Shown here: piece after piece, positions 6,266-11,784 of the stretch
How positions within the stretch are numbered: the first letter of the stretch is position 1
Layout: each line of letters begins with the position of its first letter
Translations under genes and position numbers: made by a program
Notes under the pieces: generated by a model
What the model was told of the DNA's origin: nothing
Database searches by the model: none
What the model saw: the letters and a program-made list of their open reading frames with translations, nothing else
Origin: JAQVWU01 sp964628455
GTDB lineage: Bacteria > Bacillota > Clostridia > Oscillospirales > CAG-272
Assembly (NCBI GenBank): GCA_964628455.1
Contig: CAZVPD010000125.1
Coordinates: 1 to 11,784 of the forward strand
Length of the DNA stretch: 11,784 nucleotides
Direction: 5' to 3'

Positions 6266-8063
6266 GTATAATATCCTCCAAACTTTTTTCTTTTGAGTTT
6301 TTTAATGTTTCCGCACACTCCCGCAGCACCGTCAGATCGTTTCTGGTAAATCCTTCCCTGTCCAGACGCATTTTTGTGATGCGTCCCATCTCTTCGGCGC
6401 TGAATACGGCACCGAGCAGCCCGAAATCAAAAGATCCGTTTTCATCCGAACCGGCCAGGATCGATTCAAAAACCTTGCGGTTGAATCCCGTCACAAAATC
6501 ATCTGGAGCCAATTGTATAATCCCGGATTTTATTCCGCCGATATGTTCGGTATTATAAAGCATCAGACCCAGTATTTCGCGTTCGGCATTTGCAGCCTTT
6601 ATATTTTTTACGGCATCGGGATTTATCCGGTCGCTGATACCCGCGGCGATATGGTATATTTGCCGTTTTTCCTCGTTTTTTTTCTCTTTTATGTTTTTAC
6701 GAATCAGTCTGTCAACATCATTTTTAAGATTTTCGATTTTGATATCCAGTTTTACCGAAGCTTTCGAGATATATAATTCCCGCTCTACGGCTGAATAAAC
6801 ATGCGAAATATATTCCGCCGTTTCCTGTGCCGCTTTTATTTTATCATCTGTTGCATTCAGATCATACCGCGAGAATATATTGGCGGTCATAAAATCGAAA
6901 CGGGATACGCTGCCCTCAAGCAACAAACGAAACTTCTCCGCGCCGAATTTCTTTATATATTCGTCCGGATCTTTGGCGTTTTCCATACGCAGGATTTTAA
7001 CGCCCAAACCCACTTCTTCGAGCAGCCGGAAAGCTTTATCCGCCGCGCGCTGACCCGCGCTGTCGCTGTCATAAGCGATGATGACGTTCTTTGTATAACG
7101 TTTCATGATCCTTGCCTGTTCGGAGGTGATTGCCGTTCCAAGCGTCGCAACCGCATTTCCGAATCCGGCATCATGCAAAGCGATGACATCCATATAACCT
7201 TCGCAAAGGATGATTGTTTCGGAGCACACGTTTTTGGCAAAATTCAGGGCAAACAGATTGCGGCTTTTTTTGAATACCGGCGTGTCTGACGAATTCAGAT
7301 ATTTCGGCGTTCCGTCACCGATTATTCTCCCGCCGAAAGCGATGATGTTTCCAGTTACGTCGATAATCGGAAACATGATCCTTCCGCGGAAATAATCATN
7401 NNNNNNNNNCGCCAGTATCAGCATGAACGACTTGCCCAACCCGCTTTTTCGACCCTCGGGCGCGTCTGCGTTGAGATGCAAATGCGGAATCAACTGATCG
7501 AGCGCCAAGAGAAAGCCCATGCCGCATAAAAATCCCGCGGATAATTCCTCTTCGGAATATCCCAAAAGGCGCATATGCTCTGTCAATACGCCGAATTCGT
7601 CGGGAGCCCATCCCAATCCGAATCTTTTCACCACAGCACCGGACAGCCTTCGGCCGGCAAGATATTCCATCGCTGCCGGATTGTGTTTAAGGCTGTCATG
7701 ATAAAAACGCGCCGCAGCCCTGTTCATTTCCAGCAGGCGCGGTCTTTTTATGGTTTCCTTTTCGTTGTCACCGCGATCGGGTATCACGATACCCGATCGT
7801 TTCGCAAGAAATTCTACGGCACCCGGGAAATCAAGGTTTTCCGCGCGCATGATGAACGTAACCACGTCACCGCCTGCGTTGCACCCGAAACAATAAAAAC
7901 TCGACGTTGCGCCGAATACGGTAAACGAAGGCGTTTTTTCGCTGTGGAACGGGCAAAGTCCCTGAAGATTCGATCCCGCGCGGTTAAGTTTGACATACGA
8001 GGAAATGACATCTTCAATATCATTCCTGTATTTTATTTCCTCTAAAACAGCATTATAATTCAA
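6231..8063 (-). CDS. dnaG: DNA primase DnaG (interrupted by assembly gap)
   Basis: DnaG makes the RNA primers for chromosome replication and works with the replicative helicase. The N-terminal CHC2 zinc ribbon is complete (CPFH 37-40, CFGC 58-61). The catalytic core follows with DYFRGRIMFPI (223-233) and IAFGGR (241-246), then Toprim with EGYMD (288-292) and the acidic DSD (332-334). The rest is the helicase-binding C-terminal region. Residues 219-222 are unknown because of Ns, and residues 182-218 do not look like primase (see the separate entry), so the reported 610 residues are unreliable. No in-frame ATG fits: the start appears to be TTG at 8063, with AGGG about 11 bases upstream. This places CPFH at residue 37, close to its position in Bacillus. 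It lies 63 bases after dgt and overlaps rpoD by 35 bases. Confidence 0.95.
   Translation of the reverse strand: MNYNAVLEEIKYRNDIEDVISSYVKLNRAGSNLQGLCPFHSEKTPSFTVFGATSSFYCFGCNAGGDVVTFIMRAENLDFPGAVEFLAKRSGIVIPDRGDNEKETIKRPRLLEMNRAAARFYHDSLKHNPAAMEYLAGRRLSGAVVKRFGLGWAPDEFGVLTEHMRLLGYSEEELSAGFLCGMGFLLALDQLIPHLHLNADAPEGRKSGLGKSFMLILAXXXXDYFRGRIMFPIIDVTGNIIAFGGRIIGDGTPKYLNSSDTPVFKKSRNLFALNFAKNVCSETIILCEGYMDVIALHDAGFGNAVATLGTAITSEQARIMKRYTKNVIIAYDSDSAGQRAADKAFRLLEEVGLGVKILRMENAKDPDEYIKKFGAEKFRLLLEGSVSRFDFMTANIFSRYDLNATDDKIKAAQETAEYISHVYSAVERELYISKASVKLDIKIENLKNDVDRLIRKNIKEKKNEEKRQIYHIAAGISDRINPDAVKNIKAANAEREILGLMLYNTEHIGGIKSGIIQLAPDDFVTGFNRKVFESILAGSDENGSFDFGLLGAVFSAEEMGRITKMRLDREGFTRNDLTVLRECAETLKNSKEKSLEDIIHDKRTKSGGII
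7400..7409. other. Assembly gap (10 Ns) inside dnaG
   Basis: Ten consecutive Ns look like a scaffold placeholder, so the real distance is unknown. The partly known codon 7398-7400 reads NAT on the minus strand and could be TAT, restoring the YDYFRGR expected in primases. Confidence 0.97.
7410..7520. other. Anomalous segment beside the gap, probable contig-end artefact
   Basis: In the primase frame this adds residues 182-218 between AGFLCG (176-181) and the gap. Primases I can recall have only about 14 residues from the AG(L/M/F) motif to YDRFR (E. coli, for example), while here there are at least 43, with no recognisable primase sequence. By hand count, 7410-7526 is about 57% GC, higher than the flanks appear. 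The plus strand is open for 39 codons, from 7410 to a TAA at 7527-7529. A chimeric contig end is most likely; a true insertion is possible. Confidence 0.6.
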
Positions 8064-8126
8064 TATCAGTAAATCCCTGCCGCGTATGAGCGGATTATTT
8101 TGTTTTTTTGATCCTTACCGGACGTT

Positions 8127-9125
8127 CTATCTGTTGTTCCATACCTCGGGTATAAAGATTTTCCTGTAGGTGTTGATCGCATAACGGTCTGTCATCCCCG
8201 CTATATAGTCGCAGACCGCCCGTTCAATCCCTTCCAGCTCAGCCGTTTTCCTGCAGTCGGCCGGCATTTCGCCGGGATTTCTTATATAATATTCATACAG
8301 CTGCTCAAGAAGAGCTTCGGCTTTGTTTTCCTGCCCTTTCGCTATCGGGCTCTTATAAACTTTTTCCAGCAGGAATTCATGCAGTTCGTCACTGAGTTCA
8401 TGTATTATTTCCTCTGATTTTATAAACGGCTTATCCCTGCTTGCGGTAATGATGCTTGTTACCATACGGTTGATGCGTTCGCCGTGCGTATCACCCAGTT
8501 TCTCCCGGATATGAGGCGGAATATCTTTTATTGTCATAATGCCGGCCCTGCATGCATCATCTATATCATGATTTATATAAGCGATCCGGTCCGCAAGGCG
8601 TACGATCCTTCCTTCAAGCGTATCGGCTTCGGCATTGGTATGACAAAGTATTCCGTTGCGTACTTCGTATGTCAGATTAAGGGCTTCGAGTTTTTCGGCA
8701 ACCCGCAGACTCTGCCTGTAATGGGTGAAGCCGGGATCGTAACATCTTTGCAGCACACGTTCACCCGCATGACCGAAAGGAGTGTGTCCCAGATCGTGAC
8801 CCAGTCCCACCGCCTCGCTCAGGTCTTCGTTCAGACGAAGAGCCCTGGCAATGGTCCGTGCGATTTGTGTGACTTCAAGGGTATGCGTAAGTCTTGTCCG
8901 GTAATGGTCTTCCTCGGGAGATAAAAACACCTGTGTTTTATGCATCAGCCGCCTGAACGCTTTGGAATGAATGATACGGTCCCGGTCTCTTTGAAATTCC
9001 GTCCGCAGAGTGCATTCTGTAATGGGAAAATCGCGTCCGCGTGTCTTTTCGGAAAGGCAGGCATAAACGGACAGCGTTTCACGTTCCCGTCTGTTAAGAA
9101 AATCCCTGATTGTTTCCGTGGGCAT
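8127..9125 (-). CDS. dgt: dGTP triphosphohydrolase (HD-domain dNTPase)
   Basis: The product hydrolyses dGTP or other dNTPs to the nucleoside and triphosphate, controlling precursor pools in the cytosol. With the start at 9125 it has 332 residues. It carries the family run FQRDRDRIIHSKAFRRL (44-60), KTQVFL (63-68), and the HD metal site: H81 in RTRLTH, H110-D111 in GHDLGHTPFGHAGE, and D179 in LADRIAY. The start at 9125 is preferred to the ATG at 9152. GGGAG lies four bases before it, the outer ATG has no ribosome binding site, and relatives usually have a similar short lead before the (S)xYA motif. Position just ahead of dnaG and rpoD is common in Clostridia and links nucleotide supply with replication priming. 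The exact dNTP preference cannot be read from sequence. Confidence 0.93.
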   Translation of the reverse strand: MPTETIRDFLNRRERETLSVYACLSEKTRGRDFPITECTLRTEFQRDRDRIIHSKAFRRLMHKTQVFLSPEEDHYRTRLTHTLEVTQIARTIARALRLNEDLSEAVGLGHDLGHTPFGHAGERVLQRCYDPGFTHYRQSLRVAEKLEALNLTYEVRNGILCHTNAEADTLEGRIVRLADRIAYINHDIDDACRAGIMTIKDIPPHIREKLGDTHGERINRMVTSIITASRDKPFIKSEEIIHELSDELHEFLLEKVYKSPIAKGQENKAEALLEQLYEYYIRNPGEMPADCRKTAELEGIERAVCDYIAGMTDRYAINTYRKIFIPEVWNNR

Positions 9126-9159
9126 CTCACTCCCGGTTATGTTTATTTGCATTCAATAT

Positions 9160-9175
9160 ACGCGAAAAAACGCGT
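9160..9175. repeat. Short inverted repeat ACGCG-A6-CGCGT before dgt
   Basis: Perfect five-base arms (9160-9164 and 9171-9175) flank an A6 tract, 8 bases before the outer dgt ATG and 34 bases before the preferred start. It could be a small operator or a leader hairpin. The arms are short enough for chance. Confidence 0.3.
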
Positions 9176-9215
9176 TTCACCTTTTTTATAAAACGATCAG
9201 AAAGGTTCTTTTATC

Positions 9216-9260
9216 GATTCGGTATGCATGTCTGTTCGGACTTTGCATTTATCCCGAATC
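9216..9260 (-). promoter_or_regulatory. Nested stem-loop between yigZ and dgt
   Basis: Three nested helices are visible: GATTCGG/CCGAATC (9216-9222 with 9254-9260), ATGCA/TGCAT (9224-9228 with 9244-9248) and GTC/GAC (9230-9232 with 9239-9241), around a 6-base loop. No T-tract follows on either strand, so it is not a standard terminator. It lies about 90 bases before the preferred dgt start and may be a leader or processing structure; the strand is assumed. Confidence 0.4.
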
Positions 9261-9291
9261 ATACTAACCGTAAAAGCCTTCAGAAACCCGT

Positions 9292-9918
9292 TTATTTATC
9301 GAATCTTTTACCGGTAACGGAAATTATGGCTCTTCCCGAAGTCATTTCAGACATTTTCAAAAGAAAATGATCATAGATTTCATCCTTTACGGCAAGACGG
9401 AGTTTTACTTCATCACTAAAATCGATATGATCGCATTTGATACCCATCTTCGGAAGCTCATATTCCAGTTTCCGATAATCGGAATAATCGCACCCGAGCC
9501 GGCATTCCGTATAAGATTCGTATCTTGTCACACGGGCTTCTGCCGCGGCAAGAGAAGCCGCTGTCGAATACGCCCGTATCAATCCGCCTGTACCGAGAAG
9601 TATTCCTCCGAAATAACGGGTTACCGTAATAACGGCATCACAGAATCCCCCTTTGCGTATAACGTCAAGTATGGGAATACCGGCTGTCCCCTGCGGTTCT
9701 CCGTCGTCGCTGCAGCGGACCGCGTTTCCTTCGTTTACAAGATACGCATAAGCGGTATGGGAGGCGTCTCTGTGTTCGGCGCGGATTTTTTCGATAAAAC
9801 GGATCGCTTCGTCCGCAGTCCTTACCGGCGAAGCACGGCTTTTAAAGATCGATTTTCGTTCGGTTATTTCGGCTGAAGCTTCGCGTTCCAGTGTCGTGTA
9901 ATATTTCATTTCCGGCAC
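9292..9918 (-). CDS. yigZ: YigZ/IMPACT family protein
   Basis: The product belongs to the UPF0029/IMPACT family, whose eukaryotic member regulates the Gcn2 translation-control kinase; the bacterial role is not settled. With a GTG start at 9918 it has 208 residues, normal for the family. Visible signatures are HRDASHTAYAY (49-59), DDGEPQGTAG (71-80) and RYFGGILLGTGGLIRAYS (101-118), followed by the usual small C-terminal alpha/beta domain (about 135-200). GTG is chosen because AGGA lies exactly six bases upstream. The ATGs at 9951 and 9948 lack a ribosome binding site, and the ATG at 9909 has one too far away. It begins 48 bases after hflX, probably in the same transcript. Family is certain, start moderately so. 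Confidence 0.92.
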   Translation of the reverse strand: MPEMKYYTTLEREASAEITERKSIFKSRASPVRTADEAIRFIEKIRAEHRDASHTAYAYLVNEGNAVRCSDDGEPQGTAGIPILDVIRKGGFCDAVITVTRYFGGILLGTGGLIRAYSTAASLAAAEARVTRYESYTECRLGCDYSDYRKLEYELPKMGIKCDHIDFSDEVKLRLAVKDEIYDHFLLKMSEMTSGRAIISVTGKRFDK

Positions 9919-9966
9919 TGCAGTTCCTGTTTTGTTTTTTTTAACCATCATTCAGTTTATATTCAT

Positions 9967-11250
9967 TTATCCGGGAATTTCAAGATATTTACGGAACATG
10001 CCCGTTGCCTTCAGGTCGGCAATGGCTTTGACGGTAATAAATTCATTTCCGTAATTTATATCGGTTACCGTAGTGTTTTTGTATATCGAATTTATAATAT
10101 TCTGTTCGCTGTTCGGGATGATCAAAGTAACGGATTGTTTTTCGCCGGTTACAAGCGATTCTATTTTTTCGACCAGGACATCGACTCCCTGACCTGTTGC
10201 CGCGGAAATATACAAAGCCTGACCTACAGGTATATCCGCCATGCGCGGTATATCGGGTGACGGTTTATCGCATTTATTGAAAACAAACAGAACCGGTTTG
10301 CCGGCGGCATTAAGATCACAAAGCAGGCTTCGGCTGACTTCGGTTTGATTTTTATAATCTTTATCCGACGCGTCGATGATCACAAGGATGATATCCGCAT
10401 AGGTCACTTCATCCAGCGTTGATTTAAATGCTTTAACCAGATGATGCGGCAGATTCCGGATAAAACCTACGGTATCGGTCAATAGAATTTCCTCTCCGCA
10501 CGGGAGTTTATACTGTCGTGTAGTGGGATCCAGCGTCGCAAAAAGTTTGTCTTCGGCCAGAATACCCGCCTCGGTTAGGTAATTTAAAAGTGTGGATTTC
10601 CCGGCGTTTGTATATCCGGTTATCGCGATCTGTTTGATTCCCGAGCGTTCACGTCGTTTGCGCATGACCAGCCGGTTGTTTTCGAGTTCCGAGAGTTGTT
10701 CTTCAAGAGCCACCATCCTGCGGTGCAGATGACGCCGGTCGGTTTCCAGTTTTGTCTCCCCGGGACCCCGCATTGCGATGATACCGCCTTCCTGACGCGA
10801 AAGCTGCATGCCCTTGCCGGTCAGACGCGGCGCCGTATATTTCAACTGCGCCATTTCAACCTGGAGTTTTCCCTCACCCGTTGTCGCGTGAAGGGCAAAA
10901 ATATCGAGAATCAGCATGGAGCGGTCAATGACCCGAACGTCTCCGCCGATTTCGTCCTCTATATTTTTTATCTGAGAAGGTGACAACTCGTCATCGAAAA
11001 TGACAAGGTTTACACCGTTGATCTTACACATATCGCCTATTTCCCGCACTTTGCCCAAGCCTATATACGTCCGCGGATCGGGATTCGAGCGATTTTGAAT
11101 AACACGCGCCATTGTTTCTCCTCCTGCCGTTTCAAGCAGGCGCTCAAGCTCATCAAGCAGAAGATCGGTCTCGCTGTTTTCGCGTCCCGACATCCCCACA
11201 AGAATTGCTTTTGCCTTTTCCGTATCGGATAATAAAGCGTTATGATTCAT
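9967..11250 (-). CDS. hflX: Ribosome-associated GTPase HflX
   Basis: HflX binds the 50S subunit and in well-studied bacteria splits stalled or heat-damaged 70S ribosomes. The 427-residue product has the N-terminal HflX domain with YIGLGKVREI (62-71), VIFDDELSPSQIKNIE (83-98) and TGEGKLQVEMAQLKY (124-138). A basic coiled segment (about 170-203) follows, then the GTPase domain: P-loop GYTNAGKST (212-220), DTVGF (259-263), NKCD (325-328) and SAATGQG (349-355). The start at 11250 is chosen because GGAGG lies four bases upstream and the family N terminus follows. The frame extends upstream to 11334, but that part crosses the rpmE terminator and is not family-like. It lies 116 bases after rpmE. I see no clear promoter of its own, so it may rely on readthrough. 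Confidence 0.97.
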   Translation of the reverse strand: MNHNALLSDTEKAKAILVGMSGRENSETDLLLDELERLLETAGGETMARVIQNRSNPDPRTYIGLGKVREIGDMCKINGVNLVIFDDELSPSQIKNIEDEIGGDVRVIDRSMLILDIFALHATTGEGKLQVEMAQLKYTAPRLTGKGMQLSRQEGGIIAMRGPGETKLETDRRHLHRRMVALEEQLSELENNRLVMRKRRERSGIKQIAITGYTNAGKSTLLNYLTEAGILAEDKLFATLDPTTRQYKLPCGEEILLTDTVGFIRNLPHHLVKAFKSTLDEVTYADIILVIIDASDKDYKNQTEVSRSLLCDLNAAGKPVLFVFNKCDKPSPDIPRMADIPVGQALYISAATGQGVDVLVEKIESLVTGEKQSVTLIIPNSEQNIINSIYKNTTVTDINYGNEFITVKAIADLKATGMFRKYLEIPG

Positions 11251-11297
11251 AAATCCTCCGGTAAAAAAATAAAAACGATGCTTAAACTGCAGTGAAT

Positions 11298-11348
11298 AAA
11301 AACAGCGGACCGCGCAAAGGCATACGCCGCGCACGATACGCTGTTTTT
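11298..11348 (-). terminator. Intrinsic terminator after rpmE
   Basis: AAAAACAGCG (11298-11307) pairs with CGCTGTTTTT (11339-11348). Inside, GCGC/GCGC (11312-11315 with 11329-11332) and GGC/GCC add inner stems. On the minus strand the stem ends in TTTTTATTC, 18 bases after the rpmE stop. A-T symmetry means it could also work on the plus strand. Confidence 0.85.
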
Positions 11349-11366
11349 GTGATGATAACTGACGAA

Positions 11367-11570
11367 TTACCTCGCGGATTCGAGACGTTTCTTGAACTTA
11401 TCGACACGTCCGCCTGCATCGACGAATTTCTGTTTACCCGTGAAGAACGGATGGCATTTCGAACAGACTTCGACGCGCAGATTCGTTTTCGTGGATCTTG
11501 TCTTCACTTCTTCACCGCAAGCGCATCTGATAACGACGTCTTTATAAACGGGATGGATTTTTTCTTTCAT
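11367..11570 (-). CDS. rpmE: 50S ribosomal protein L31, zinc-binding form
   Basis: The 67-residue product is L31, a small protein of the large subunit that bridges toward the 30S head. It starts MKEKIHPVY, has the family stretch VVIRCACGEEV, and ends in FVDAGGRVDKFKKRL. The four zinc-ligand cysteines are present (C16, C18, C36, C39), so this is the zinc-containing form, the kind that many bacteria replace with a Cys-less paralogue under zinc shortage; no such paralogue is in the window. The start at 11570 has AGAGGT six bases upstream. An open extension to 11693 runs through the promoter and leader and is not translated. It is preceded by a strong promoter and a folded leader and followed by a terminator, so it is largely a single-gene unit. 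Confidence 0.98.
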   Translation of the reverse strand: MKEKIHPVYKDVVIRCACGEEVKTRSTKTNLRVEVCSKCHPFFTGKQKFVDAGGRVDKFKKRLESAR

Positions 11571-11595
11571 GACGGTACCTCTGAAAAATATATTA

Positions 11596-11659
11596 CACGG
11601 ATTTTGCCGTGCTCTGTATGGTTTTTCGAAAAGCGTTATAACCCGCTGTTTCGATAACC
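11596..11659 (-). promoter_or_regulatory. Structured 5' leader of rpmE (candidate L31 leader)
   Basis: Hairpin 1 starts at the predicted first transcribed bases: GGTT/AACC (11659-11656 with 11623-11620), TCGAAA/TTTCGA (11654-11649 with 11631-11626) and AGCG/CGCT (11647-11644 with 11635-11632), closing an 8-base loop. Hairpin 2 is CACGG/CCGTG (11611-11607 with 11600-11596). Ribosomal protein genes often have such autoregulatory leaders, and L31 leader candidates have been reported in Firmicutes. Whether this is one of them needs a covariance search. Confidence 0.6.
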
Positions 11660-11664
11660 ATTTA

Positions 11665-11693
11665 ATTATATCACAACCGTATAATTTTTGCAA
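11665..11693 (-). promoter_or_regulatory. Strong SigA promoter of rpmE
   Basis: Read on the minus strand, TTGCAA (11693-11688), a 17-base spacer and a perfect TATAAT (11670-11665), preceded by TGA to give an extended -10. The predicted start is near 11658, leaving a leader of about 88 bases. Confidence 0.88.
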
Positions 11694-11731
11694 GACTTTT
11701 TTGTTATTTGTTAAAATATTTTTTTATTAGG

Positions 11732-11784
11732 CCGATTGTAAAGCTAACTGCCCCCCCGGAAAGAAAAAAAGAGTAGCTCATCGG
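11732..11784. repeat. Nested inverted repeat at the right edge
   Basis: CCGAT (11732-11736) pairs with ATCGG (11780-11784), and AGCTA (11742-11746) with TAGCT (11774-11778). The central 27 bases include C7 and A7 runs. On the minus strand a T-rich run follows the outer arm, so the edge may instead hold half of a terminator whose other arm lies beyond the window. Confidence 0.35.

Noticed and set aside
7410..7529. 39-codon plus-strand open frame ending in TAA, considered as a real gene fragment
   Set aside because: It could be the 3' end of a foreign gene joined by misassembly, but I recognise no family and GC-rich DNA opens frames by chance. It is kept only as part of the anomaly finding.
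11251..11334. N-terminal extension of HflX to 11334
   Set aside because: It would be translated through the rpmE terminator hairpin and is unlike HflX N termini. The GGAGG site points to 11250.
11571..11693. N-terminal extension of L31 to 11693
   Set aside because: The extension covers the promoter and predicted transcription start. L31 begins at MKEKIHP with its own ribosome binding site.
11700..11784. Possible tRNA at the right edge (GAGCTACTC resembles tRNA parts)
   Set aside because: No cloverleaf, T-loop consensus or acceptor stem can be assembled inside the window.

Overview
The window looks like chromosomal DNA from an uncultured Gram-positive anaerobe of class Clostridia. The evidence is the gene order dgt-dnaG-rpoD, a primary sigma factor of SigA size, a Bacillus-type CsaA, a zinc-binding L31, AGGAGG-like ribosome binding sites, and a large lipoprotein with an Ala/Glu-rich insert. 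A run of ten Ns inside dnaG suggests a draft or metagenome-derived assembly. No taxon below class can be supported from the sequence alone.

Layout: a sulfatase, cut by the left edge, reads rightward (1-1296) and ends at a hairpin shared with the convergent genes to its right. Everything else reads leftward. From right to left these are rpmE (L31) with its own strong promoter and a folded leader, hflX, yigZ, dgt, dnaG, rpoD, a large solute-binding-type lipoprotein gene with its own promoter and terminator, an iron-type alcohol dehydrogenase gene, and csaA. No stretch longer than 300 bases lacks a gene. The largest gap, 4842-5128, is AT-rich and holds the lipoprotein promoter region.

Function: the right two thirds are housekeeping genes. 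They cover ribosome assembly and rescue (L31, HflX), an IMPACT/YigZ protein, dNTP pool control (Dgt), replication priming (DnaG) and primary transcription initiation (RpoD). dgt-dnaG-rpoD is a compact block: dnaG seems to start at TTG, and its end overlaps rpoD by 35 bases. The left third is accessory: a sulfatase, a surface lipoprotein, an NAD(P)-dependent alcohol dehydrogenase, and a small tRNA-binding-fold chaperone translationally overlapped with it.

I see no clearly new multi-gene system. The points most worth a second look are an anomalous 110-base in-frame segment next to the assembly gap in dnaG, a nested hairpin starting at the predicted rpmE transcription start, an unassigned 45-base folded element before dgt, overlapping promoters with a palindrome before the lipoprotein gene, and a strong terminator just before the alcohol dehydrogenase gene.
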